Of a DNA stretch of 64,000 bases, positions 1 through 8,825 are shown in pieces. Each line of letters opens with the position of its first letter. Position 1 is the stretch's first letter. The DNA is from Aureimonas sp. Leaf427. Its GTDB lineage: Bacteria > Pseudomonadota > Alphaproteobacteria > Rhizobiales > Rhizobiaceae. The notes under the pieces were generated by a model, which was not told the origin of the DNA, ran no database searches, and saw nothing but the letters and a program-made list of their open reading frames with translations. The DNA lies in the NCBI RefSeq assembly GCF_001425485.1, contig NZ_LMQW01000023.1:248457-312456 (forward strand), written 5' to 3'. The position numbers and the translations under genes are program-made.

Positions 1-1
1 C

Positions 2-454
2 CTGCGCGCCGAGGACGACCGGCAGGCCATGGTCGAGGCCCTGGCGGACGGCACGATCGACATCATCGTCTCCGCGCACGACCCGCACGACGCCGACGGC
101 AAGCGCCACCCCTTCGCGGAAGCCGAAGCCGGGGCGATCGGCCTCGAGACGCTGCTGCCCGCCGCGCTCCGGCTGCATCATTCCGGTGCGGTTCCGCTGA
201 TGCGCCTCGTGGAGGCCATGACCTCGGCCCCGGCGGCGCTCTTGAAGCTCGATCGCGGCACGCTGAAGCCGGGCGCTCCCGCCGATCTCTGCCTCGTCGA
301 TCCGAACGCGCCCTTCATCTATTCCAAGGACCGCATCCGGTCGAAATCCAAGAACACCGCCTTCGAGAACGCGCGCTTCCAGGGCGAGGTCCTGCGGACC
401 GTCGTCGGCGGACGCACCGTGTTCGAAGCGGAGCGCGCACCGAGAGAAGCCTGA
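2..454 (+). CDS. pyrC: Dihydroorotase, 3' part (cut by the window edge)
   Basis: C-terminal ~150 residues of a class I dihydroorotase, which cyclises N-carbamoyl-aspartate to dihydroorotate in pyrimidine synthesis. The reading frame is open from the left edge, so the N-terminus lies outside the window. The segment SAHDPHDADGKR followed by FAEAEAGAIGLETLLP is typical of the rhizobial PyrC type, and the end of the amidohydrolase fold (LKPGAPADLCLVDP, then a C-terminal VVGGRTVFE) is clear. The first in-frame ATG (29) is internal and is not the start. plsY begins 3 bases after the stop, so the genes are probably co-transcribed. The zinc-binding N-terminal motif cannot be checked here. Confidence 0.9.
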   Translation: MRAEDDRQAMVEALADGTIDIIVSAHDPHDADGKRHPFAEAEAGAIGLETLLPAALRLHHSGAVPLMRLVEAMTSAPAALLKLDRGTLKPGAPADLCLVDPNAPFIYSKDRIRSKSKNTAFENARFQGEVLRTVVGGRTVFEAERAPREA

Positions 455-457
455 CCC

Positions 458-1057
458 ATGGATGGTGCGAACGTCGCTCTCGTCGCCGGGCTCTTCGTCC
501 TCGGCTATCTCTCCGGCTCCGTTCCCTACGGCCTCGTTCTGACGTGGGCCTTCGGGCTCGGCGATCTCCGCTCGATCGGCTCCGGCAATATCGGCGCGAC
601 CAACGCACTTCGCACGGGCAATAAAAAGCTCGCGATCCTGACCCTCCTCGCCGATATCCTGAAGGGCACGCTGCCCGTCCTCATCGGCTGGCAGTTCGGC
701 GCGGCGGCCGCGATGGCGGCGGGCTTCGGTGCCTTCTTCGGCCATCTCTTCCCGGTCTGGCTCGGCTTCAAGGGCGGCAAGGGCGTCGCCACCTATATCG
801 GCGTCCTCCTCGGCTTCTCGCCGGTCGGCCTCCTCGTCTTCGCCGTCGCCTGGCTCGGCATGGCCGCGATCTTCCGCTACTCGTCGCTGGCGGCGCTGAC
901 CGCGACGCTCGTCGTGCCCATCGCCTACTATCTCCTCGGCGACAGTCCGGCCGCGATCCTCTCGGGCGTTCTCACCGTGCTCGTCTACGTCAAGCACCGG
1001 CCGAACATCGAGCGGCTCCTCGCCGGAACGGAAGGGCGGATCGGAGCCAAGGGATGA
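458..1057 (+). CDS. plsY: Glycerol-3-phosphate acyltransferase PlsY
   Basis: Inner-membrane enzyme (199 aa, normal length) that transfers an acyl group from acyl phosphate to glycerol-3-phosphate, the first step of phospholipid synthesis. The three family motifs are visible: a [12 protein letters not shown] stretch near residue 47, an [19 protein letters not shown] stretch near residues 92-112, and a C-terminal [13 protein letters not shown]. Several hydrophobic segments give the expected multi-pass topology. It starts 3 bases after pyrC and its stop overlaps the dprA start by 4 bases (ATGA), which indicates translational coupling. Confidence 0.95.
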   Translation: MDGANVALVAGLFVLGYLSGSVPYGLVLTWAFGLGDLRSIGSGNIGATNALRTGNKKLAILTLLADILKGTLPVLIGWQFGAAAAMAAGFGAFFGHLFPVWLGFKGGKGVATYIGVLLGFSPVGLLVFAVAWLGMAAIFRYSSLAALTATLVVPIAYYLLGDSPAAILSGVLTVLVYVKHRPNIERLLAGTEGRIGAKG

Positions 1058-2193
1058 GCCTTCCCGCGGGGCCAGGACCGGCCTTGCGGCTGTCCGACGC
1101 CCAGCGTCTCGCCTGGCTGCGGCTGATCCGCAGCGAGAATGTCGGCCCCATCACCTTCCGCGCGCTCGTCAATCGCTTCGGCGGTGCGGAAGCCGCGCTG
1201 GACGCCCTGCCCGATCTCGCCAGCCGCGGCGGCTCCAAGAAACGCATCGCGATCGCCAGTCTCTCGTCGGCCGAGGCGGAACTCGCGCTGGCCGAGCGTC
1301 TCGGCGCCCGATTCGTCGGCCTCGGCGAGCCCGACTACCCGCCGGCCCTTCGCGCCGCCGACCCCGCCCCGCCGCTCCTTGCCGTCATGGGCAGCGCCGA
1401 GACGCTGCTGCGCCCGTCCGTCGCCATGGTCGGGGCCCGCAACGCCTCGCTCGCAGGGGTGAAGTTCGCGGGTCATCTGGCGCGGGGAATCGGCGAAGGC
1501 GGTTTCGTCGTCGTGTCCGGCGTTGCGCGCGGCATCGACGCCGCGGCGCACGAGGCGAGCCTGCCGACGGGGACGATCGGCGTCTTCGCCGGCGGGCTGG
1601 ACAAGCCCTATCCGAACGAGAACCGGCCGCTCATGCGGCGCATCGTGGATGGCGGCGGCTGTCTCGTTTCCGAAATGCCCTTCGGCTGGGTGCCGCGGGC
1701 GATCGACTTCCCCCGCCGAAACCGGATCGTCGCCGGTCTCTCGCTCGGTCTGGTCGTGATCGAGGCGGCGATGCGCTCGGGCTCGCTGATCAGCGCGCGG
1801 CTTGCGGGCGAGCTCGGCCGTCTCGTCTTTGCGGTGCCCGGATCGCCGCTCGATCCGCGCGCCGCCGGCACGAATCGCCTGCTGAAGGACGGCGCGATCC
1901 TCGTGACGGAAGCCGCCGATGTCGTGGATGCGCTGACCCCGCTGGCCGGAGGGCTGCCCCGCCTGCCGCTTCTTCCGCTGGAAGAGCCTGGTTCAGGCCC
2001 GGCGACGGAAGAGCCGAGCGAGACCGAACGGGAGCGAATCCTGGAAGCGCTCGGCCCGGTTCCGATCGACCTCGACGATCTCATCGCCTTCACGGGTGCG
2101 GCTCCCGGCGCCGTCCAGCTCGTCATCCTGGAGCTGGACCTTGCGGGCCGGATCGAACGCCATTCCGGCGGCCGTATCTCACTTCTGGCCTGA
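1054..2193 (+). CDS. dprA: DNA-processing protein DprA
   Basis: DprA/Smf family protein (379 aa) that binds incoming single-stranded DNA and loads RecA during natural transformation. A helix-hairpin-helix-like N-terminus ([20 protein letters not shown]) is followed by the Rossmann-like DprA core with [21 protein letters not shown] and [14 protein letters not shown], and a C-terminal winged-helix domain at about 310-379 ([17 protein letters not shown]). The start overlaps plsY by 4 bases. The 3' end overlaps, on the opposite strand, the small gene ending at 2179. Presence of dprA does not by itself prove competence, because it is almost universal in this order. Confidence 0.95.
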   Translation: MSLPAGPGPALRLSDAQRLAWLRLIRSENVGPITFRALVNRFGGAEAALDALPDLASRGGSKKRIAIASLSSAEAELALAERLGARFVGLGEPDYPPALRAADPAPPLLAVMGSAETLLRPSVAMVGARNASLAGVKFAGHLARGIGEGGFVVVSGVARGIDAAAHEASLPTGTIGVFAGGLDKPYPNENRPLMRRIVDGGGCLVSEMPFGWVPRAIDFPRRNRIVAGLSLGLVVIEAAMRSGSLISARLAGELGRLVFAVPGSPLDPRAAGTNRLLKDGAILVTEAADVVDALTPLAGGLPRLPLLPLEEPGSGPATEEPSETERERILEALGPVPIDLDDLIAFTGAAPGAVQLVILELDLAGRIERHSGGRISLLA

Positions 2194-2364
2194 GGGAGAG
2201 CGATCCTGCGCGGCGCGAAGCCGTTCGCTGGCCTCCGTTTTCGCCATGTCGAGCAGATAGGTCAGGAACGGCCCTCCGCTGCCGGCCGATAGAACCTTCA
2301 GCTGCTCAAGCATGTCGGACACATACTTAAGGTTGTCTCGTGGGTCTTTGCCGTTCTCGGGCAT
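2179..2364 (-). CDS. Small conserved protein of the dprA-topA interval (61 aa)
   Basis: A 61-residue soluble protein with DNLKYVSDMLEQL and LTYLLDMAKTEASERL, the pattern of a small uncharacterised protein I recall from Hyphomicrobiales. A strong Shine-Dalgarno (GAGGAGAA) lies 8 bases before the ATG, which supports translation. It is convergent with dprA and the two 3' ends overlap by 15 bases. No catalytic motif is visible; two amphipathic helices are likely. Function unknown. Its upstream region is shared with the start of the topA transcript. Confidence 0.7.
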   Translation of the reverse strand: MPENGKDPRDNLKYVSDMLEQLKVLSAGSGGPFLTYLLDMAKTEASERLRAAQDRSPSGQK

Positions 2365-2446
2365 CAGCGGGTTCTCCTCGCTGCGGCCCCTGACGGAGAA
2401 GCATGTCTCCAGGTCGGGACCCAGCGCGGACTATCTCCTACTGATT

Positions 2447-2473
2447 GAGTGTAATTTCAAGACACTCTTTTTA
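2447..2473 (+). terminator. Possible weak intrinsic terminator before topA
   Basis: A 6-bp stem (GAGTGT at 2447-2452, ACACTC at 2462-2467) with a 9-base loop is followed by five T. It lies in an AT-rich patch about 150 bases before topA and could stop read-through from dprA. The stem is short, so this may equally be part of the topA promoter region. Confidence 0.3.
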
Positions 2474-2618
2474 GTTGTGCTTCCGTCGAGGGGCGGCTCT
2501 TGACCGGCCGGCTCACTCTGTCCATGTGAGGCCCTGCACGGCCGATCCTCACAGGCCTCGCCACAGAGCGGGCGCCGTTTTCACGCCGCGCCCTCGGACA
2601 TTCTAGGACGTTCCGCCC

Positions 2619-5375
2619 ATGGACCTCGTCATCGTCGAGTCGCCGGCAAAAGCGAAGACGATCAACAAGTATCTCGGCTCGAACTATAAGGTTCTGGCGT
2701 CCTACGGCCATGTCCGCGATCTGCCGGCCAAGGACGGGTCGGTGCTGCCGGACGACGACTTCTCGATGAGCTGGGAAGTCGCCAAGCTCAGCCAGAAGCG
2801 CCTTTCCGAGATCGCCGACGCGATGAAGAGCGCCGACGCGCTCGTTCTGGCGACCGATCCGGATCGCGAGGGCGAGGCGATTTCCTGGCACGTGCTGGAG
2901 GTCCTGCGGCAGAAGAAGGCGATCGGCAAGAAGCCTGTGAGCCGCGTCGTCTTCAACGCGATCACCAAGTCCGCCGTGCTCGACGCCATGGCCAATCCGC
3001 GCGAGATCGACGCGCCGCTGGTCGACGCCTATCTCGCAAGGCGCGCGCTCGACTATCTCGTCGGCTTCACGCTCTCGCCGGTCCTCTGGCGCAAGCTGCC
3101 TGGTGCCCGGTCGGCCGGCCGCGTGCAGTCCGTCGCGCTTCGGCTGGTCTGCGAGCGCGAAAGCGAGATCGAGCGCTTCAAGCCGCAGGAATACTGGAAC
3201 ATCGCCGCCCGGCTCGCGACGCCGCGCAACGAGGAGTTCACCGCACGCCTCACCGGCTTTGCCGGCGACAAGCTCCAGCGCCTCTCGGTGGACAATGGCG
3301 AGCGTGCCCAGTCGATCCGCCAGATGCTGGACGGGGCGAGCTACAAGATCGCCTCGGTCGAGGCCAAGCCGACCAAGCGCAATCCCGGCCCGCCGTTCAC
3401 GACCTCGACGCTGCAGCAGGCGGCCTCCGCCAAGCTCGGCTTCTCGGCGTCGCGCACCATGCAGGTCGCGCAGAAGCTCTACGAGGGCATGGATATCGGC
3501 GGCGAGACGGTCGGTCTCATCACCTATATGCGAACGGACGGCGTGCAGATCGCGCCGGAAGCCGTGACCGAGGCCCGCGAGGCGATCGGCGAGACCTTCG
3601 GCGCAAAATACGTGCCGGAGAAGCCCCGCGTCTACACGTCGAAGGCCAAGAACGCGCAGGAAGCCCACGAAGCGATCCGCCCGACGGCCTTCGCGCGCCA
3701 TCCGAAAGACGTGGAGCAGTATCTCGACCGCGATCAGGCGCGCCTCTACGAGCTGATCTGGAAGCGCACCATCGCCAGCCAGATGGCGGCCGCCGACATC
3801 GAGCGCACGACCGTCGATATCGAGGCGCGAAACGGCGGAGCCGCGGCGACGCTGCGCGCGACCGGTCAGGTCGTCCGCTTCGACGGCTTCCTCGGCGCCT
3901 ATGTCGACCACCGCGAGGATGACGCGCCGCAGACGGCCGACGAGGACGACGATTCGGCGCGGCTTCCCCGCATCGAGCAGGGCGAGACGACCGAGAAGCG
4001 CGAAGTCTCGGCCACGCAGCATTTCACCGAGCCGCCGCCGCGCTATTCGGAAGCCTCGCTGATCAAGAAGATGGAGGAGCTCGGCATCGGGCGCCCGTCC
4101 ACCTATGCCGCGACGCTCCAGACGCTGCAGGACCGCGAGTACATCGTCAACGACAAGCGCAAGCTGATCCCCGATTCCAAGGGTCGGCTGGTGACGGCCT
4201 TCCTGCACAACTTCTTCGAGAAGTACGTGGAGTACGACTTCACGGCCGAGCTGGAGCAGAAGCTCGACCGGATTTCGGCGGGCGAGCTGGCCTGGAAGGA
4301 CGTTCTGCGCGACTTCTGGAAGGACTTCTCGGGCCATGTCGACGGCACGAAGGAGCTTCGCGTCACCGACGTTCTCGACGCGCTGAACGTCGAGCTGGCG
4401 CCGCTCGCCTTCCCGCCGCGGGAAGACGGCGGCGATCCTCGGCTTTGCCCGCGCTGCAATTCCGGCCAGCTCAGCCTGAAGCTCGGCAAGTTCGGCGCCT
4501 TCGTCGGTTGCTCCAACTATCCCGAATGCGGCTTCACGCGGCAGCTCGGCTCGACCCTGTCGGCGGAGGGCACGGATGGGGCCTCCGACGAGCCGAAGGT
4601 TCTCGGCGCCGATCCCGACACGTCGGAGCCGGTGACGCTGCGCTCCGGCCGCTTCGGGCCTTACGTCCAGCGCGGCGAAGGCAAGGAGGCCAAGCGCTCC
4701 TCGCTGCCGAAGGGCTGGGTCGTCTCCGAGATCGACTTCGAGAAGGCGATGCAGCTTCTGAGGCTGCCGCGCGAGGTGGGCCTGCACCCCGAATCCGGCA
4801 AGATGATCCTGGCCGGTCTCGGCCGCTACGGCCCGTTCCTCCAGCATGACGGCGCCTATGCCAATCTGGAGACGATCGAGGACGTGTTCACGGTCGGCCT
4901 CAACCGCGCCGTCACCGTCATTGCGGAGAAGAAGGAACGCGGCGGACGGCGGGCGGCGCCCGAGCCGATCGCGACGCTCGGCGAGCATCCGACGCTCGGC
5001 GGCCAGATCACCGTGCGCGAGGGCCGCTTCGGCCCCTATGTCAACGCCGGCAAGGTCAACGCGACGCTGCCCAAGGCGAAGGACCCGTCCAGCGTGACGC
5101 TGGAGGAGGCGATCGTTCTCCTCAACGAGCGCGCGGAGAAGACAGGCACCAAGCCCGCCAAGGCGCCCGCGAAGAAGGCCGCGGCCAAGAAGACCGCCAA
5201 AGCGGCAGACGGCGAGGCCGCGCCTGCCAAGCCGAAGGCGGCCGCGAAGGCAAAGCCCAAGCCGAAGGCGGCGCCGGCGGCTGCCCCCGTGGCGACGGCT
5301 CCCAAACGGGCTCCGGCGCCGGTGACGACGCTGATCAAGGCGCCCAAGAAGGTCGCCAAGCCGGCGGCAGAGTAG
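2619..5375 (+). CDS. topA: DNA topoisomerase I
   Basis: Type IA topoisomerase (918 aa) that relaxes negative supercoils. The N-terminus MDLVIVESPAKAKTI opens the TOPRIM domain, with the metal-binding DPDREGEAI near residue 87. The active-site tyrosine is Tyr303 in the ITYMRTDG motif. One four-cysteine zinc finger (CPRCNSGQ ... CSNYPECGF) sits near residue 610-645, followed by further topo-C-like repeats containing RFGPYV, and a Lys/Ala/Pro-rich tail from about residue 845 that should bind DNA non-specifically, as in related alphaproteobacterial enzymes. rnr follows 13 bases after the stop, so they probably form one operon. Confidence 0.97.
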   Translation: MDLVIVESPAKAKTINKYLGSNYKVLASYGHVRDLPAKDGSVLPDDDFSMSWEVAKLSQKRLSEIADAMKSADALVLATDPDREGEAISWHVLEVLRQKKAIGKKPVSRVVFNAITKSAVLDAMANPREIDAPLVDAYLARRALDYLVGFTLSPVLWRKLPGARSAGRVQSVALRLVCERESEIERFKPQEYWNIAARLATPRNEEFTARLTGFAGDKLQRLSVDNGERAQSIRQMLDGASYKIASVEAKPTKRNPGPPFTTSTLQQAASAKLGFSASRTMQVAQKLYEGMDIGGETVGLITYMRTDGVQIAPEAVTEAREAIGETFGAKYVPEKPRVYTSKAKNAQEAHEAIRPTAFARHPKDVEQYLDRDQARLYELIWKRTIASQMAAADIERTTVDIEARNGGAAATLRATGQVVRFDGFLGAYVDHREDDAPQTADEDDDSARLPRIEQGETTEKREVSATQHFTEPPPRYSEASLIKKMEELGIGRPSTYAATLQTLQDREYIVNDKRKLIPDSKGRLVTAFLHNFFEKYVEYDFTAELEQKLDRISAGELAWKDVLRDFWKDFSGHVDGTKELRVTDVLDALNVELAPLAFPPREDGGDPRLCPRCNSGQLSLKLGKFGAFVGCSNYPECGFTRQLGSTLSAEGTDGASDEPKVLGADPDTSEPVTLRSGRFGPYVQRGEGKEAKRSSLPKGWVVSEIDFEKAMQLLRLPREVGLHPESGKMILAGLGRYGPFLQHDGAYANLETIEDVFTVGLNRAVTVIAEKKERGGRRAAPEPIATLGEHPTLGGQITVREGRFGPYVNAGKVNATLPKAKDPSSVTLEEAIVLLNERAEKTGTKPAKAPAKKAAAKKTAKAADGEAAPAKPKAAAKAKPKPKAAPAAAPVATAPKRAPAPVTTLIKAPKKVAKPAAE

Positions 5376-5388
5376 CGGAGTTTCGGGT

Positions 5389-7671
5389 ATGGCCAAGCGC
5401 GTGAAGCAACCCTTCGACATGAGGACGGTGCTGACGCGCGAGGCGGTCCTGCGCTTCATCGCGGACAATCCGGACAAGGCGGGCAAGCGGGACCTCGCCA
5501 AGGCCTTCGGCGTGAAGGGCGACAGCCGCATCCTTCTGAAGGACCTCATCGCCGAGCTTCAGTCGGAAGGCCTGATCGAGGGCGGGCGGCGGCACTTCTC
5601 CCGCCCGGGCGCCCTGCCCGACGTGCTCGTTCTCGAGGTTCGGCGGCGCGACGAGGATGGCGGGCTTCTCGCCGAGCCCGTGAACTACGAGGGCGACGAT
5701 CGCCCGGTCTTCGAAATCCGCCAGAGCGAGGGGGCTCCGGCGGCCGGCATCGGCGACCGGGTGCTGGCCCGTCTCGAACGCGACGATCCCGACCGGCCCC
5801 GCGCCTCCGTCATCCGTCTTCTGGAAAAGAAGAAGGCCATCGCGCTCGGCGTCTTCCGGCCGATGCCGGGCGGCGGCGGGCGGATCGAGCCCGTCGAGCG
5901 CCGGCAGCTCGAATATATCGTGTCCCCGGACGACGCGCTCGGCGCGAAGGCCGGCGATCTCGTCGAGATCGAGCCGATGGACCGGGCCCGCAACGGTCTG
6001 CCGGCCGGCCGGGTCATCGAGATCATCGGCACGATGGAGAGCGAACGCGCGATCTCCACCATCGCGCTTCACGCCCATTCGATCCCGCATGTCTTCCCCA
6101 AGCCCGTGCTGGCCGAAGCCGAGGCCGCGCCGGATACCGTGCCGCTGACGGATCGCGAGGACTGGCGCGACCTCGCTCTCGTCACGATCGATCCGGCCGA
6201 CGCCAAGGACCATGACGACGCGGTCCATGCCCGCCCCGACGAGAACCCGGCCAATCCCGGCGGCTTCGTCGCGACGGTCGCGATCGCGGACGTCTCCTGG
6301 TACGTGCGGCCGGGCTCCCGGCTCGACGAGGAGGCGCGGCAGCGCGGAAACTCCGTCTACTTCCCCGACCGCGTCGTGCCGATGCTGCCGGAGCGGATCT
6401 CCAACGATCTCTGCTCGCTGAAGCCGGACGTGGACCGCCCGGCGCTGGCGGTTCGGATGATCTTCGACGCCGGCGGCGAGAAACTGCGGCACACGTTCCA
6501 CCGCATCCTGATGCGCAGCCATGCCAAGATCTCCTATCAGGAGGCGCAGGGCGCGATCGACGGGACGCCGACGGACGTGCCCGACGAAATCCGCGACGGC
6601 GTGCTCCGCCCGCTGTGGGAAGCCTATGCCTGCCTCAAGCGCGGACGCGAGAAGCGCCAGCCGCTCGACCTCGATCTGCCCGAGAAGAAGATCGTCCTCA
6701 ACGAGCGCGGCGAGGTCGACCGCGTCATGGTGCCCGAGCGGCTCGACGCGCATCGCCTCATCGAAGAGTTCATGATCCAGGCGAATGTCGCGGCGGCCGA
6801 GACGCTGGAGGATCGGCGGCAGGCGCTCATCTACCGCGCCCACGACGCGCCCTCGCTCGCTAAGCTGGAGGGCCTGCGCGACTTCCTGCGCACGCTCGAC
6901 ATCTCGCTCGCCAAGGGCGGCTCGCTGCGGCCGTCGCATTTCAACGGCATTCTCGCCCATGTGAAGGGCGGCGAGCACGAGAGCCTCGTTAACGAGGTCG
7001 TTCTGCGCTCTCAGAGCCAGGCGCTCTATTCCCCCGAGAACATCGGCCATTTCGGCCTGAACCTCATGCGCTACGCGCATTTCACCTCGCCGATCCGCCG
7101 CTATGCCGACCTCATTGTTCATCGCGCGCTCGTCACCGCGCTGAAGCTCGGCGAAGGCGGGCTCAGCGAGGAGGACGAGGCGGGGCTGGAGGAGACGGCC
7201 GAGACGATCTCGCGCGCCGAGCGCCGCGCCATGGCGGCCGAGCGCGACACGGTGGACCGCCTGATCGCGCATCATCTGGCCGCCCGAATCGGCGACACGT
7301 TCGACGGTCGCATCGCCGGCGTCACGAAAGCGGGGCTGTTCGTCGTGCTTCCGGCCTTTGGTGCGGACGGTTTCATCCCCCTATCCAAGCTCGGAGACGA
7401 ATACTTCTCCTACGACGAGATCGGCCATGCGCTGATCGGCAGCCGCTCCGGCCATGGCTATCGCTTGGGCGACCCGGTCGAGGTAAAGCTTGCGGAGGCG
7501 CTGCCTCTGGCGGGTTCGATGCGGTTCGACATGGTGAGCGAGCCGCGCAAGCTGCCGGGCACGACGTCGTCCTATCACAAAGCCGGGCTAAGACCGGCGC
7601 GGCGACCTGGGGCCTCGCGCCCCGGCCCCAAGGGCAAGACGGCCTCCGGCCGTACGAGGACGAAACGATGA
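5389..7671 (+). CDS. rnr: Ribonuclease R
   Basis: Processive 3'-5' exoribonuclease (760 aa) that degrades structured RNA and helps in rRNA and tmRNA quality control. An N-terminal winged-helix/cold-shock region (RFIADNPDKAGKRDLAKAFG) precedes the RNB catalytic domain, where the acidic motif DPADAKDHDDAV starts at Asp268. The C-terminal half contains HFTSPIRRYADLIVHR, then an S1 domain near 640-720 and a basic tail. A GGAG lies 8-9 bases before the ATG. The stop overlaps the DUF983 start by 4 bases. Confidence 0.95.
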   Translation: MAKRVKQPFDMRTVLTREAVLRFIADNPDKAGKRDLAKAFGVKGDSRILLKDLIAELQSEGLIEGGRRHFSRPGALPDVLVLEVRRRDEDGGLLAEPVNYEGDDRPVFEIRQSEGAPAAGIGDRVLARLERDDPDRPRASVIRLLEKKKAIALGVFRPMPGGGGRIEPVERRQLEYIVSPDDALGAKAGDLVEIEPMDRARNGLPAGRVIEIIGTMESERAISTIALHAHSIPHVFPKPVLAEAEAAPDTVPLTDREDWRDLALVTIDPADAKDHDDAVHARPDENPANPGGFVATVAIADVSWYVRPGSRLDEEARQRGNSVYFPDRVVPMLPERISNDLCSLKPDVDRPALAVRMIFDAGGEKLRHTFHRILMRSHAKISYQEAQGAIDGTPTDVPDEIRDGVLRPLWEAYACLKRGREKRQPLDLDLPEKKIVLNERGEVDRVMVPERLDAHRLIEEFMIQANVAAAETLEDRRQALIYRAHDAPSLAKLEGLRDFLRTLDISLAKGGSLRPSHFNGILAHVKGGEHESLVNEVVLRSQSQALYSPENIGHFGLNLMRYAHFTSPIRRYADLIVHRALVTALKLGEGGLSEEDEAGLEETAETISRAERRAMAAERDTVDRLIAHHLAARIGDTFDGRIAGVTKAGLFVVLPAFGADGFIPLSKLGDEYFSYDEIGHALIGSRSGHGYRLGDPVEVKLAEALPLAGSMRFDMVSEPRKLPGTTSSYHKAGLRPARRPGASRPGPKGKTASGRTRTKR

Positions 7672-8114
7672 AGGTCGAGACCACCGATACCCTGCGCTTC
7701 GGCGAGACGATCGGCGACGCCGACGAGCCGGCGGTCGAGCCGCGCTCGGTTTGGCAGGCGATGGCGCGCGGCTTTCTCTGCCGCTGCCCGAACTGCAACC
7801 AGGGCAAGATCTTCGCCGGGTATCTCACCAGCGTCGATGCCTGCGCCGTCTGCGGCGAGACCTTCACCCATCATCGGGCGGACGATCTGCCGCCCTACCT
7901 GACGGTCTTCATCGTCGGCCATATCGTCGTCGCGCTCTTCATGGCTGCGGAGGAGATGGTGGATCTCTCCATGTGGGCGCATCTGGCGATCTGGGTGCCG
8001 ACCACGCTGGTTCTGTCGCTCGTGCTCCTACGCCCGCTGAAGGGCGCGACGATCGGCCTGCAATGGGCGATCCGCATGGGCGGCTTCGGCGGCAGCGAGA
8101 GCCGCGATCCTTGA
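7668..8114 (+). CDS. DUF983 family membrane protein
   Basis: A 148-aa protein of the DUF983 family, common directly after rnr in this order. Two CxxC pairs (CRCPNCNQGKIF and CAVCGE) suggest a small zinc ribbon in the N-terminal half, followed by two transmembrane helices (LTVFIVGHIVVALFMAAEE and LAIWVPTTLVLSLVLL). The ATG overlaps the rnr stop. Function is not established. The downstream NUDIX frame begins around its end without an obvious start codon, so the two may be translationally linked. Confidence 0.88.
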   Translation: MKVETTDTLRFGETIGDADEPAVEPRSVWQAMARGFLCRCPNCNQGKIFAGYLTSVDACAVCGETFTHHRADDLPPYLTVFIVGHIVVALFMAAEEMVDLSMWAHLAIWVPTTLVLSLVLLRPLKGATIGLQWAIRMGGFGGSESRDP

Positions 8115-8820
8115 CGCCACGCCCTGGCGCCGCCCGCCGCGCGATGCGGCGACGCTGATCGTCGTCGACGATCGGGGCCCGGGCGACGTCCGTATTCTCC
8201 TCGGTCGGCGTGGCGAGGCGCATGTCTTCATGCCGGGGAAATTCGTCTTTCCCGGCGGACGCGTCGATCCCGCGGACCTGACGCTCGCGCGCAGGATGGC
8301 GCTGGACGCGCCTATTATCGACCGGCTCGCCGAATTGACGCCGCAACGCTTCGGGCGTGACCGTGCCGCAGCCGTTGCCCTGGCGGGTTTACGCGAGACG
8401 TTCGAGGAAGCCGGTCTGATGCTCGGAGCGCCCTCTCCCGGCGCCGATCTCGGCGCAGGCGGCGATGCCTGGAGCTTCTTTGCGGCGGCCGGCATTGTGC
8501 CCGACATCTCCGCCCTCGTCTTCGTCGCCCGCGCGATCACGCCGCCCGGCCATATCAGGCGCTACGACACGCGATTCTTCTGCGCAGGCATCGAGACGGT
8601 CGCGCACCGCATTCCCTTCGAGGACCGGCTCGATCGCGAACTCGATTCGCTCGGCTGGTTCACGCTCGACGAGGCCCTCTCGCTTGATCTTCCCGACATA
8701 ACCCGGCAGGTGCTCGGCGACGTCGGCGATCGGCTGCGGGACGGGAGATGGCGGGATCCGAGCCGCCCGATCCCCTTCTATCGCAGCCGGAACCAGAGGC
8801 TCGTTCGGGACATGATCTGA
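8107..8820 (+). CDS. NUDIX hydrolase, start codon unclear
   Basis: NUDIX-superfamily pyrophosphohydrolase that would cleave nucleoside diphosphate-linked compounds; substrate unknown. The Nudix signature is present as FPGGRV ... GLRETFEEAGL. Homology-like sequence (RRPPRDAATLIVVDD, then VRILLGRRGEAHVFMPGKF) clearly extends upstream of the first ATG (8230), as the first beta strand of the fold requires. The frame is open back to the stop at 8038-8040 but contains no ATG, GTG or TTG before 8230. The coordinate given uses an in-frame ATC at 8107 overlapping the DUF983 end as a placeholder; CTG at 8155 is another option. A start at 8230 would delete the first strand. The MFS gene follows 5 bases later. 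Confidence 0.75.
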   Translation: MLDATPWRRPPRDAATLIVVDDRGPGDVRILLGRRGEAHVFMPGKFVFPGGRVDPADLTLARRMALDAPIIDRLAELTPQRFGRDRAAAVALAGLRETFEEAGLMLGAPSPGADLGAGGDAWSFFAAAGIVPDISALVFVARAITPPGHIRRYDTRFFCAGIETVAHRIPFEDRLDRELDSLGWFTLDEALSLDLPDITRQVLGDVGDRLRDGRWRDPSRPIPFYRSRNQRLVRDMI

Positions 8821-8825
8821 CCGTG

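Noticed and set aside
2457-5549. 1030-codon minus-strand frame opposite topA
   Set aside because: It is a typical antisense shadow in high-GC DNA, made of Arg/Leu/Gly/Asp repeats, opposite a certain gene.
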